Source: Annulohypoxylon bovei var. microspora (lineage: Eukaryota; Ascomycota; Sordariomycetes; Xylariales; Hypoxylaceae). From it: 64,000 bases of DNA. The position numbers and the translations under genes are program-made. The first letter of the stretch is position 1; each line of letters starts with the position of its first letter. The notes beneath the pieces are model-generated. The model was given only the letters and a program-made list of their open reading frames with translations, made no database searches and was not told the origin of the DNA. Shown piece by piece: positions 11,401-22,794 of this stretch. Location of the stretch: the NCBI GenBank assembly GCA_022836615.1, contig MU405286.1:62001-126000 (forward strand), written 5' to 3'.

Positions 11401-12519
11401 TCGAGCATTCTTGGGAAATATTGCCGAGGAGTCGAAAACTTGGTCGCTCACAGTTTTTCGCTGTTGCAACCATACCAGTCGTACACTCTTGTCTGCGTCG
11501 ATCTCATACCTACTTTCAGTGGTACTAGTCTCCACAATGTGGCCACATAAGAGTATACCTATTGACAGGAGAATAGTCCCGATTCCAGTGCAAGGAAATG
11601 CGTAACGGGCAACTGGGCTCCCGTCTTTTAGGAATTTCAATGTTGGGTAGTAAGTAGCGCAGCCGGAGTATACAAGAGCACCTAGTTGAAGAATGACACC
11701 AAGGACCGCTACTATACGTAACTCTAGTTTCTGTATAGGGTCATGAGAGTTGAGTGTGATATTTGGTGCATTGTCAGATTGATCTGATGGCATATTTCGG
11801 GTGACAATCACTTCGTACTTAGAAGTATCCTTATTTGACCCCGTCTCTGGGTCGTCATGGTTAATTCGTAAAGCACGCCGCCAGCAGAAGCCTCCCTGCT
11901 GCTTGGATTCTAACGAAAGGTAAGTATTTACCTCACTCAAGGTAGCCAAGAAAGGTTGCTCACCGGGAGGTTGTAAATATTTCTTTGCATTATTAAAGTC
12001 GAGGACTGTTACCTTTGGCGGATCCGTGGTTTGATCGGAGGGGCTGTTGAATAATACAATAAACTCCCGGATTGGGGCTGATCCCATGCATCTTACCACT
12101 TCCCGGCCATTCCAAAGCTCACAGACTTCGTTCGAGGTAGACGACATAATATCTGCTTCAGCAACTGCGAGGTTTTCTCTGGCCCGGCCAACAACAGCCT
12201 TGAGCCACGTCGGACCACCAACTCTAATAGCACTAACAATAATAGTTATTATGCCTAGAGGAGCCATGGCTAATATGATGTTGTCGGTCCAACCCATTGA
12301 TTGGCTCATGAACTGCATGGTGACCCTTTCTCCGAAGAGCGCTAATAGACTAGAGGTAAGAATTGATGTTAGCTTACGAGAGAAGAGTATACAGTAGACT
12401 TAGGCTTACGGCGACAGGTCTGATAATAAATTGTTAGAGAAATCATCGCCAGAATCAGCAACGACATGCACTGTGAGCATCGTCACAATGTATATGACGA
12501 GTCTCCTGAGAGAGTGCAT
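8413..12519 (-). CDS. Large membrane-anchored ankyrin-repeat protein (two exons)
   Basis: Exon 1 (12519-12410) and exon 2 (12349-8413) join to 1348 aa. The longest open frame starts inside exon 2 and misses the first 47 residues. Exon 1 encodes a signal-peptide-like start (MHSLRRLVIYIVTMLTVHVV) and the conserved lead-in DFSNNLLSDL. A hydrophobic segment follows near 55-80, with more around 250-295 and 370-420, so several membrane spans are likely. An acidic linker of imperfect pentapeptides lies at about 711-770. The C-terminal third (about 1008-1330) has about ten ankyrin repeats with the TPLHYAA / TPLHWAA signature. This architecture recurs in filamentous ascomycetes and is usually annotated only as ankyrin protein. 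I infer a membrane-bound sensor or scaffold. The acidic tract has its own codon bias and may be length-variable between strains. Confidence 0.85.
10150..10319 (-). repeat. Imperfect 15-bp coding tandem repeat (acidic pentapeptide)
   Basis: Inside the membrane-ankyrin gene, about eleven units of 15 bases encode variants of E-x-T-D-D/G, such as EETDD, EEPDD, EATDS, ESTDG and ETIDD. The unit length is preserved although single bases vary. Such repeats change copy number easily and here would only lengthen or shorten an acidic linker. Confidence 0.75.
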
Positions 12520-13049
12520 GATGGGTTAGGAAGTCGATTCACATTCAGATTATTTTAGATAGGCGTCGATAGATGTGGTAAAAGAGAGCATGTTGAAAAT
12601 ATTTCTCACCGGCACCTAGGTTATGTTTATTAAGAGGGTTAAAACGAAGGATGCGTGGTAGGTATCGTCCTGTACCCCTGCCTCAATAGTTCTTACATGA
12701 CAGCGACCAGCTCAATATGGTAGACCTGAATGTATATCATCTATGCAATAAACACATTATTTATGAAATTATTATTTGGGAATGCTTATACCGGGAGACT
12801 TAGAGGATTGCTCATTCATTATGGGTAAACTTATTCAAGTTCACCATCCATCGTGATCGTGTCCGGTAATAAAAATCATATCATACTCCCTATTGAAGTC
12901 CTGTCTGATAAGAACGACACTGTGCCGCAAGCCACGGCGCCACACCCACACAACTCGTAATGACAATCCCCACCAATATTCCCTCACTCCTTGATGTTCA
13001 GTTCCGTGCGGCTCACGGTCCAGAGATTTATGATAGGTACATTTAATAA
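12520..13049. other. Intergenic region between the two ankyrin genes
   Basis: These 530 bases hold the promoter of the membrane-ankyrin gene and the 3' flank of the F-box-ankyrin gene. Both genes lie on the minus strand. I see no further gene; the minus-strand open frame at 12841-13053 has no recognisable features. Confidence 0.5.
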
Positions 13050-15333
13050 TCATAAAGACGCGCCGTAGTTATACAACAATTCGACAGCATCTTGATTTCT
13101 GCGGGATATAGCAACTTGAAGAGGTAGACAGCACTCGAACGTCCGAGGGCGCAGCAGGCGCATATTCGGGTCGACGCCCCCACGCAGGAGAGCACGTAGC
13201 AGCGCCGTCGAGTCTCGGCCCAGCTGTCCACAGCAGACAACATACATGCTCCGAATTTTCTCGGCCGCCGACGCTTTATCAAATAGCCCCCTTTCCATTA
13301 TCGCCTCCACGATCGTGTCTCTCTTGAATAAGATGGCTTGTATTAGGACTCCGGCACGGGGACTGTCGGTCGCTACGTTGATCGAATTGGGAAATGGGTC
13401 TGCCCCGTGGTCCAACAAGGTCTCAAACGTCTCGAGAACCCCGAATCTGATAGCCAAGGAAAGAGGGCTCTGCCCTTGAATATTGAAATGGTTTGGATCC
13501 GCACCTGCTTCCAGCAGCTTTCGAACAAGACCTGTGTTGGAGCTCCCGCATGCGTAGAGTAAGCATGTTTGACCCGTCATAGAAACGTGTGTCCAGGGTG
13601 CACCGGCGTCAAAGATGAATTCCGCTATATCTTGATGGCCCATTTCTAATACTTTGAACAGTCGAGTTTCGGTGTGCAGTACGTCAACTGTCTCCTTAAA
13701 ATTCAAGAGAAACCGGAGCCCTTCAATATCATTACGCTCGATAGCTTGATCTACCATTTGACCTAATCTATGTTTCGTAGGCTGTCCCACGCAGAGCTTT
13801 TGTAGATACAGACAAGTATCCAGCTCGTTACCCATGAACGATAAGAAGATTAGGGATGGGATCAGGTCGTAAGTTGTTTTAAGAGGCGATCCATACTCTA
13901 TGAGTAGGCTTATGGCCATAGCCATGTCATCATGTCTCTCTATAGAATGGCTTAATATCTCCAAAGCAGTATAGCCCCTCTCATTCACGATAGTAGTCGA
14001 TGCACCTCGCTCAAGGAGTATTCTTATAGTCGAGAGCCAAGACTCCGAAACAGTAGAGGCAAGCGAACAGGCCTTCATAAGTGGAGTCTCGCCTTGGTTG
14101 TCCAAGGCGTCGACACTTGCCCCGGCCTCGAGCAGGCACTTCACAACCAGGTATGTTCCTCTAGCAGCAGCAGCAGCTAGAGGGGTGAGGTTCGCGGGGA
14201 AAGCTTTCGCGTGGATATCCAATCCTTTTTCCAGAAGGGACTCCACCAGCCTCAGCTGTTGGTTCGCATCTACATCCCCATGGACGAGCGCCGCGCAGCA
14301 ATAGTGCAACGAGGTAGCTTCGGAGGGAGAGTAGGGGTCCGCGCCCAACTCAAGAAAACGAGATGCTGCGTAAATGCGCCCGCGGAAGCATGCGTCTATA
14401 AAGAGCGAGCGGTTGTTGCCAGCAGAAACCTCTATATTCGCACCGTTTCGTATGAGAAATTCGGTCGTAGCCCAAGAAGGTGAATAATAGGCCCGGGCTA
14501 GTGGAGTCAGACCTTGGAGATCGTAGATATCGATTGGTTCTTGGTAATGGTTCATCAGAAAGCTAGATATGTCAAGAGCTCCAGTGAGGCATGATGTGTG
14601 AAGGGCTGTCACGTAGCTACACCAGGAACCCGGCTTCCTCGAGACCTGGAACGATGCACCTCGGGCCACCAGCAGGCGAACCGTAGTCTTCCTGTTAAAG
14701 CACTAGAAGCACGGATTAGTAACCACGAATTAGGACTTGTAATGAAATTAGAGAGGTATTTGCCTATGGACTTACTATAGCTACATGCAGAGGTGTCCAC
14801 CATGTTTCTTTCGTATCCAAGTCAGAGCCAGAGTCGATCAGATAGGTGCATGAACAGAACCTGAAAGAGAGGGCGTCGATGTTTGCTCCGTTATCCAATA
14901 ACAGTTCAACTATGTCGTCATGTCCTAGACTAGCAGCAAGATGAAGTGCCGTCCATTGCATCGTATACGGAAATTCCCATAGTTTTTCTAACCGACCGTT
15001 GTGATAGGCTGTCATAAGGGGTTCACCCTTATTTGGAGGCGTGATTTCCGTCTCATATTCGAGAATATTCTGGTCGAATGTAATCCATTTTGAGATGACC
15101 AAGGATCGATTTGGGTCAGCGCCTGCCTCGAGTAATTTCCTGACTATTTGGGTTTTCCCTCTCTGAACGGCCCAGCGAAGAATCCACACATCATGATGAC
15201 ATCGCTGATAAAGAAACGGGTTTAGGGCAGCGTAGAGACTACGACAAGAATAAGATGCCTTCAAGATATCCTTGGCTGTTAGATTTTCTGCGATCCCCAA
15301 GATGAGCTCAAGGGGCAACTCTAGTAGTCCCAT
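13050..15333 (-). CDS. F-box and ankyrin-repeat protein (two exons)
   Basis: Exons 15333-14776 and 14702-13050 give 736 aa. The intron has GTAAGT, a TTACTAATCC branch region and TAG. It joins TWWTPLHVAI to CFNRKTTVRLLVARGA, restoring one ankyrin repeat across the junction. Residues 4-40 (ELPLELILGIAENLTAKDIL and following) are an F-box, the part that binds Skp1 in SCF ubiquitin ligases. From about residue 50 to the end there are roughly a dozen ankyrin repeats, with the strongest hits GETPLMKACS, GQTCLLYACG and GQSPLSLAIR. By analogy with F-box proteins it should recruit a target to ubiquitination, with the ankyrin array choosing the partner. F-box-ankyrin fusions are expanded and variable in filamentous fungi. 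No target can be named. Confidence 0.85.
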
Positions 15334-18300
15334 TCTTGTGATGTGTTTTCTTCGCTACTTACTTCCAAATAACAGCTTATTCTAAATGAGAATGAGAATG
15401 TGTTGATGGACTTTAAGGCTGCTAGGTCGAATATCTATATACACTACTATTCTTGTAAATCATTCTTAAACGACAAAATTAAAGTTTTAGATAATTACCT
15501 ATTAAGATTATATAGTCTTGTTAGCTATAAACTATTCATGATAGCTAAGTTTATAGCTACTTCAATAGCGCCATGTTATACACTTATACATAAGCCAGGG
15601 GTCTTTTATGAGATGATATGAGTAGGTATAACTTTGAAAAGAGACTGGTAGTGTGTTAGCTTCTTGGATTGCTTTTGAGTACTTTACCTTAACATTGGAG
15701 TCAGATTAAGTGTCCTATGTGTTAATACCACTGTATTGGACTGTGTGTAACACTATCCCCTACTTGCCATTCTCCTTAGGAGGTAGGGAACGAAGTAAGC
15801 CTGAGACTTTAAAACCAATTCCATACGGAAATTTCTTGAAAGTCGCTGGAGAGCCTTTACGGCAAAAGTTAAGAAACCTTAATAGTTTTATGATAGTTAA
15901 CCCTATGATAAATCAGTTAAACTTGGAAAGGCAATGGTTGCTGGTCTTCCAATTGGCCGACTCTCAACAGATGTCACGAAGAAACTTAGCAATGTTCCTT
16001 TTTAAATTTCGACATACATACTTAACTACGTAGATAGTTGTCTTAATAAACTATTATATCTTGATATCGACCCTCTTATATGGAATTGATCCTAGGAGTA
16101 ATGTATTGGTCACTATCTTCGTTACTAGGGAGAGCTGAATACAGTGTGAGACACAGTGAAAATCAATTTGTACGGTGTGAAACATTATCGACACCGTGAA
16201 GGCATTAATTCAAATAACCTCTTCGAAAAATGAGTGTAAATGATCACGAATTAATACCACTCTTTCGGGATTCATGCTTTCTGAAGTTGATTGGTTACCA
16301 AAGAGTGACAGGTAGATCAAACATATGCTTGGACGATGAAACTTTCAAATGAGTCTAAAGAGGTGACATAATAGGACCTTAAGATATAGTTGAGCGAGAA
16401 GCAACTTGCTTAGGTAGTGTGGGAACACTATTATCTCCTGCTAGTAGTTCGAACTATCATAGAGTCTATCGCACAGTGACAAAGAAGAAGAACACGTGCT
16501 ATGAAAATGCAACCCTCATAAGATATCTATCATCTTCGGCTGTATGAGCTAAGCAGAGAAAAGTGAAAAAAATATGATCAGAGTACGGAGTACGTTGCGG
16601 TCCAGAACGCGACTAGAACTCACGAGACCAATTAGAGGCTGCATGACGAACATGGCTGTAGCTTGGAGCTTGTTGATTGGTCAATTCTCTTAAATCCAAT
16701 TAAACGCGATTCGACTTTGACGCGTCTCGACGCGTCTCTCGTGCCACTCCCACTCCCGCCCTCCCCCTCTCCGCGCCCGCTCCCACCCTTTCTTCCATTC
16801 TCCATTGTGCCGATACTTGCCAGTTGAAGATAGTAAGATGAGCGGCATGTCCATCGATCGCGCCAAATACCGGTTGAAGCCAACCGGGGATTTTTATATA
16901 TATAAAGTGCGTGCAGAGCTTATGCAAAGTCACCTAAAGAGGCCAATCATTTGCAACTGTATCTACATGTCTCTGTCAAGGATTTAGCCTTTGTGAATGA
17001 CTCGTAGGTAGGAGATGGTGTATTTTCTATTGTAGCCGTCTCATCCGTAATTTCGATGCCTTAAACATATCCCTTTAGATATACGTATGATTAATGTAGG
17101 CTGTGCAAAGCCTCAGCAAAGATTCTAGGGTTAGTTCAAAACGCCTAATTTGATGTGTATTTTCTCAAAAGCGAGGGAAAGTCTTCGAAAAGATGCCCAG
17201 ATGACCAGCTGACGAATACATCATCGATTACGACATGAATCATTTTCTTCAATGTTCATTGCCCTGCATGCATTATCAATATGCAAGGGGAAACCCGTGA
17301 AGGAGGGGTGGTCTAGATATGGTGTGGGTGGTCTGAGGCCTCGGGCTGTTTCCATTACGACTCTATGAGACGAATATAGTGAATATTATAGGGAAAGTCC
17401 TATGACATAAAAGCCCATCCTCATAAAAGAAGTCATTATGCCGTGCGAAAGGATCTGCGGGAAGTCCGTTAATATCGAGAAGCCTATGCACTCGAGTCTC
17501 GAGATCTCTGTTTCGAATCCTTCGCTGCAGCCGCCCGATGGTCGTAGACGGTAGGACGACCGGTGCTGAAGCCTAGCGGAAGCCATGGTCACAAAACGGT
17601 TCCTGTGCTTTCAGCTTCTACGTAAAAATATCTTTGGGTGATCGGTGGTTTCACTACATGGGCGTTTATGAGGCGCAACGCTCATCTAGCATCCTTGATC
17701 GCTCGGCTATTGATAAGACCAAGACGAACCTGGAGACTCGAGAAAGCGCCCTTTGGAATGAGGGCGCAAAGGGCGGTTGCAGAGTCGAACTTGGAGTAGT
17801 ATTGTCTTCTATGTACAGATAAGAGAGTATAATAACTTCTACACCAACACAAAAGAGGATCTCTAGATGAGACCATGTCGTGAGACTATCCCCAACGTAG
17901 ACGAAGGGCAGTGGACCTCGACGGGTCGATCAGGTTTAGCAGTTGTCTAACTGCCCTGCAGAGGTGCCTCGTGGCACACCATCTTCGAAAGAGCTAAAGA
18001 ATTAGGAGAGGGAAAATTACTCAGATGGTAAAATCATGTAGAATCCACGGTGTAAGGGTTGTGTCAAAGTCTGAAAAGGTGAAAGTGTAAATTCTAAGTA
18101 TTCTTTCCCCCCCTGGTTCGTCTAGCTACTCCCTTGTAAAATTGTAACTCCCTTGTAATTTTGTAATTCTTACTATGGAGGCAATAGCGGTCGGTGCTGT
18201 GATCCACTGTTAGTCCCTACACCTCTAGACCGAAAATGGTACATAGTACGTATCATGTGGCCCGTTCGTGCAACCCTGTTAGGCAAGACAGGCAGAGCAT

Positions 18301-18724
18301 TTTGGTGGGCAAGGTGGATTTCCTTTGGGGGGATTTGCTCTTTCCTGCTGGTCTTATTAGGCGCATTATTCCAGCCATTCCGTCTCAAAGCTCACTCTCC
18401 CACTTACACCTTACAACCTTACAAGTCTATCTGCCATAGCAACCGTTGATCGCCAACAACATCCGTCGCGTTACAACACTTCAAGTCGCCTTCTATTATA
18501 CTACTATCGCAAACACCTTCTACGCCTAGGACTATTCAAATTCGCTGACTTTGATCTGCGCAACTATTCTCGCAGGAGGTTATTCGCTACTTGTCGCGCG
18601 CGCATCGCATTCCACTACTGCGGTCGCATTCGCAACTTCAACACATTTCACTTTGAACTACACCTCAGCGCGCAATCTCGCGACAAATACGAATTTAAAG
18701 AGACATTTTGGACAAGACGTCAAG
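15334..18724. other. AT-rich gene-poor region of 3.4 kb
   Basis: No gene is well supported. Bases 15400-16100 are very rich in TA, with repeated TAGCTATA-type stretches. This could come from repeat-induced point mutation of an old element, though no recognisable transposase remains. A 107-codon open frame at 15710-16033 begins with GTG and resembles nothing I know. From 18000 the composition becomes more even and the leader of the SANT gene begins. There, 18255-18449 holds a 64-codon ATG frame with one hydrophobic segment (see findings). Confidence 0.5.
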
Positions 18725-19558
18725 ATGTTAATGCCTTCGGCGATTTCGTGCGACTCGTCGCACCCGCCTGTCACCAGGCTACAAGCTGCTCTTTTCGCGT
18801 CGCCTCCCGCCAGCCCCCCGACGAGCTCGCACAGCAGCACGCTCGGGAACATCTTCAGCTCCTGCAGGGCGCTCCAGTCCATGCTCACAGTGCCCCCGAC
18901 CACGCCCTCGAATGACCACGTCGACGCGCATCGAGCTCCACTACCTACACCGCCAATGGCCCACACCGCCCTTCCGCCTCTAAAGCTGCGCCTGCGATCG
19001 CGCAAAGCGGACACCAACGGGGAGCCGATCCCGCGCAAGAGGGTCGTGAAGCGATCTGCGGCGCCCCCTCGGGGGATTAACAAGCGGAGTCGCGCTGTTG
19101 AGGACGATATGGGTCGCGACGACGATATTGACAGCGATCTCGAGATCGGCAGCCCGAACAAAGGCCAGGCTCAGGAAAGCGAGGAGCCGCCAGCCTTTCG
19201 ACCCGCCACGCCAAAGCGCGCCCGCATCGCGCCGGAAGTGATTCCGCTTGGCCTAGAGCGAAAGGACTTCCACAGCTTACATACCACCAATGGGGAAGAA
19301 GAGACTGCGGCGGAAGGCACGGAAGTGGAGATAGAGGCTGACGGCGAACGGTGGAGCAAAGAAGACGACCGGATATTGGTCGAGCTTGTCTTGGAGAAGC
19401 TCAAGCTCTCCAAGACGGACTGGCAAGACTGCGCGCGGAGCCTAGGGAAAGACAGAAGTAGTATCGGGCGGCGGTGGAGGAGTTTGATGGTACAAGGGGA
19501 CGTCGGCCTCAAGCCAACGAGAAGTCGACGAAGTAGGATCCACAGCACCTGGAGGTGA
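18725..19558 (+). CDS. SANT/Myb-like DNA-binding domain protein
   Basis: A single exon of 277 aa. I chose ATG 18725 over the longer frame because the upstream part has no ATG and reads like a leader. A second ATG at 18731 is equally possible. The N-terminal two thirds are low-complexity, Ser/Pro-rich, then basic (RKADTNGEPIPRKRVVKRS), probably with a nuclear localisation signal. The last quarter has one SANT/Myb-type repeat: RWSKEDDRILVELVLEKLKL, then KTDWQDCARSLGKDRSSIGR and RRWRSLM. The three spaced tryptophans fit a helix-turn-helix with W-W-W core. Similar single-SANT proteins occur across Pezizomycotina without assigned roles. I infer a nuclear chromatin or DNA-binding protein. Confidence 0.7.
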   Translation: MLMPSAISCDSSHPPVTRLQAALFASPPASPPTSSHSSTLGNIFSSCRALQSMLTVPPTTPSNDHVDAHRAPLPTPPMAHTALPPLKLRLRSRKADTNGEPIPRKRVVKRSAAPPRGINKRSRAVEDDMGRDDDIDSDLEIGSPNKGQAQESEEPPAFRPATPKRARIAPEVIPLGLERKDFHSLHTTNGEEETAAEGTEVEIEADGERWSKEDDRILVELVLEKLKLSKTDWQDCARSLGKDRSSIGRRWRSLMVQGDVGLKPTRSRRSRIHSTWR

Positions 19559-21351
19559 AGTCCGCGTGCTCTAGTCATTCATTCACTCATCTATTTCGTT
19601 TCTATCTATTATTTTTGTAGATCTCAACCTCGAGTTCTAGTTGTACTTTGACGGGCATTGCGGGGAAAAAGGGTTAGGTTAGGCGCATGAGAGGACGGAT
19701 TTCTGGATACGATATCCCATATCGCGCACAATGCGCTTGATACATAGTTAGGGCGGCGGTAATGTTTGCCAGCATTTTGAATATCTACAACTGTTGAAAC
19801 CATACGAGTTTGTTTTCCGTGCTCTATGACCCGTGCTCGTTTCCAAGGCCACCATCAACCAGCGCGATATCTTCAGCAGGTGAGGGCAATTCCATCGCTT
19901 CCGAGGTTGCGGACTAGCAGCGCTCTTCGATCTTCCTAGACTACGAGGTGAACCACTTAGACCCGCTCTGCCGGCCTCAAAGGGTTCCTAGGGATGGCTG
20001 AACAACAGCCTCTTTCTACATGTCTACCCCTAGCAAGTCCCTTCTTATAGGTCCATAAATACCTTAGATAGCCAAACGGGTGCTCCCCAGTTCCAGAGAG
20101 CTCATCGTTTACGATCTTCAGGGCCATTTTTATCGCTTGGGTAATGGACGTGACTGGCTAGCACTTAACTACCTAGTAGGTGCCTAGTTCCCGCGGGACC
20201 GCCGGTTTTTCAGCGGCTGAGGTTGCTAGCTAGTTGGCTTCCGATGAAGAAGGGTCTATCTTCGCTTTCGAGGATAGAGAGGCTGGAAGTAAGGGATAAT
20301 CCATCGAGGTGGACTATCTAGGCTACCTAATAGGTATAGGTATGGTTCCATTTCCGGCCATCCCTCTGGGAGTCTGGGGTTCCCGTTCTTCCCCCCACCT
20401 ACGCGCAAATTCCAAGGGCTGGCTGGTAATGTCTCTAGCTATGAGGGGCCTGCACATATGACTTGCATCAAGGATTATCCAACCTCTTCATCTTCGCTTC
20501 CCCTTCCCTTGCTCCAGTTCCAGGAGGTCGGTTTTGCTGAACTAGGGTATTTTGATAAAGAAATAGATGATGCGATATATTAAAATAATTCTTCATGGTC
20601 TCTTTTTCGAGCAAGTTTTGCCATGCTTCAATTCAATGTTAATATGAGAACCTTCAAGGATTTTATGGAACCATTCAAATCGTGAGTGGTTGATCGCACT
20701 GTGAGGTGTGACAAGCTAAAGGTAGCAACACTGTGTAAGTACCTACGTACCTTACCTGGCGGCAAGTGCGATCGTACGTACTGCGGTAGGCTGCCGATTG
20801 GCCCCGTACATGCTCCGTCCCACGCCCACTGAGATCGGTTACAACCCGGCGCAGCTACCATGAGTCTTGGTAGGTTCTCATCAGTTCAATATTTCTTCAT
20901 GTTCAAACTTTCAATTAGCGCCAATATAAACAGGCCTTGAGCCAACGTTTACATTTGTCATCAAAGTAATCTATATGGTAATAGTGATGTTAAGATTGAC
21001 TATTCGCCTAGTCAAAGCAAGACATTACCGTCACTTTTCAGCTGTGCCTAAACAATTGCCATCTACTTTTGTAGCGGAAAGCTGCATATTGCCAAGCGCA
21101 TGTGTCTATGGTCGATGGTTATAGATACCCCTTCCTAAACAATGGAAATGTATGATGCTTGATTCATATTGTAGAGATTCTCCAGGCAGATAGGATATAA
21201 CGCAAATACTTTTCCTTTATGACTCAAAGGTTTCATTATCAAAATTGATACAAGCAGTGCAGCGCTATCAAGCGCTATAATCTAATGCATTACAGCGCAT
21301 ATCCATTTTCATCACCTCTTTTCGCATACGTATATACCTTTATAAGTATCC
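19559..21351. other. Intergenic region of 1.8 kb
   Basis: No gene is supported. The region separates the SANT gene from the 3' end of the membrane-anchored protein gene. Bases 20160-20340 carry several ACCTAGTAGGT-type motif variants. The minus-strand open frame at 20628-20861 lacks any family resemblance. Confidence 0.5.
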
Positions 21352-22794
21352 TCAAGTCTTTTCTTCATGTCGTAAGTCATTCTTCTTGGAAAGAAGCGAT
21401 ATCTTTATTCCGATCGTGAGGAGCCATAGAATCATCAGCTGAAGAACTGTCGGTAGGCCTGCCTCGCCGAGAAGCTTCCGAACTTCTTCGTGGTTTGCAT
21501 ATGGCTCCAAGACAGCTATTTCACGAGTCTCTTCGCCCTGTTCCTGTCCTACGATAGTACTCGAGGCTGTTGATTGTCCGGCTTGGGTACCGGGAGTTGA
21601 TAACCTTCCGTCACAAGGTGCTCGTTGTTGATGGCTAACTGAGGATAGTACTTCTATCGTGTCGTCTGACCCATGCTCATCTGCTGAAGGATGCCCTAGA
21701 GACAACAACGCTAGTGCTTCTCCCTGAATATCTTCTAGAGCTATTGAGTGCGATTCCTCAATGGCTTGAGGTGGATGTGGTTGACCATGGGGATTATCCT
21801 CTTGCCCGATTGGTGATGTGTCCCCTTCATCTATGATCTCGTATTGCGGCCCCGTATTTGGTCGCTGTCTTGGGATCAGGGCGACGGGCTTCTGATTCCT
21901 TTCAACCATGTCACGCGGGATGTTCCTAGCCAATTCGTCGAGAGGGTCCTGGTAAGGATTATTTCTACCGCCAAAATTTACTAACGTCGTTGCGAATTGA
22001 GGCTCGACTGGAAATTTAAACTTCTTAAACTTCTGCTTCGCCTTGTGCCGTATGTGCGAGCCTATTCCTTCTAGGTAGCCGGCAACTTCAACCTGCATGA
22101 AGAACGGTTGTCCGTCATGCTCAAATGCGAATGCCGTGTGGAAAGTGTTGTCGTGCCTCGACTGCTGGTCCAGCTTACTCTCGACGAGATCCCATTTAAG
22201 AATTGTAGCTCTTGCTAACCTGTTGGGAATAGGTTGGCATGAGAATTTCCACTGGCTCCGCTGGATATATTGCTTCTCGGAATTTCGTTCGATACCACCG
22301 GCGCCACCAAACCCGCCAACATCAATCCAAGGCGCAAATGAATTCTTCTCAATTCTGTAGGCTTCATCCAATTGCCCGTGTAGGCTTTGCGGGCCATGTT
22401 CGGTGATGTGGACGGGGACTTTGGTCTTCGTTGATGAATCCCCAACATTAAAGTGGCGGCGGAGGTCTTCGTCTTCTTCGTCTAAAGTCAGCAAGACAGT
22501 TGCGCCCCTGAGGCGACATTCCTGTGGTTCGGTAAAGGTCAGATCCAGATACACGACGCCTGCCGGGTTCTTATCCGGCGTTAAAACACCCCATCGCGAC
22601 TCTCTGAATCGAAATTTGCATGCGACTTCTACATCCCCAATCTTGCCTTTGCCAAGGTAATGATTAGAACCCCCCAGATGCTCAAATCGCCCAAAGTCGT
22701 ATTTCCCAAACTTTCGGCCGAGCTGGAAGCGTTCTTGCCAGGGCAATGCAATTCCGCTATAGACTGGATGGTGTCTGGTTTCAATCATTGGCAT
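21352..22794 (-). CDS. Unrecognised protein with C-terminal membrane segment
   Basis: A single exon of 480 aa from the first ATG (22794). The longer open frame begins at a GTG and is not used. A second ATG lies two codons on. The N-terminal half is well ordered, with RKFGKYDFGRFEHLGGSNHY near 27-46 and RESRWGVLTPDKNPAGVVYL near 64-84. The latter leads into what looks like a beta-rich domain. About residues 290-440 are Pro/Glu/Ser-rich and probably disordered. The end has one hydrophobic segment (VLQLMILWLLTIGIKISLL) followed by a short charged tail, the layout of a tail-anchored protein. I recognise the N-terminal block only as something seen in other fungal hypothetical proteins, with no assigned role. 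It is divergent from the next gene across 468 bases. Confidence 0.65.
   Translation of the reverse strand: MPMIETRHHPVYSGIALPWQERFQLGRKFGKYDFGRFEHLGGSNHYLGKGKIGDVEVACKFRFRESRWGVLTPDKNPAGVVYLDLTFTEPQECRLRGATVLLTLDEEDEDLRRHFNVGDSSTKTKVPVHITEHGPQSLHGQLDEAYRIEKNSFAPWIDVGGFGGAGGIERNSEKQYIQRSQWKFSCQPIPNRLARATILKWDLVESKLDQQSRHDNTFHTAFAFEHDGQPFFMQVEVAGYLEGIGSHIRHKAKQKFKKFKFPVEPQFATTLVNFGGRNNPYQDPLDELARNIPRDMVERNQKPVALIPRQRPNTGPQYEIIDEGDTSPIGQEDNPHGQPHPPQAIEESHSIALEDIQGEALALLSLGHPSADEHGSDDTIEVLSSVSHQQRAPCDGRLSTPGTQAGQSTASSTIVGQEQGEETREIAVLEPYANHEEVRKLLGEAGLPTVLQLMILWLLTIGIKISLLSKKNDLRHEEKT

Noticed and set aside
15710..16033. 107-codon frame in the AT-rich region
   Set aside because: Begins at GTG, has no recognisable domain and lies in likely degraded DNA.
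17386..17592. Minus-strand 68-codon frame with a TTTCGAATCC stretch that recalls a tRNA T-loop
   Set aside because: No matching acceptor, D-arm or anticodon stem could be drawn around it; the frame has no family features.
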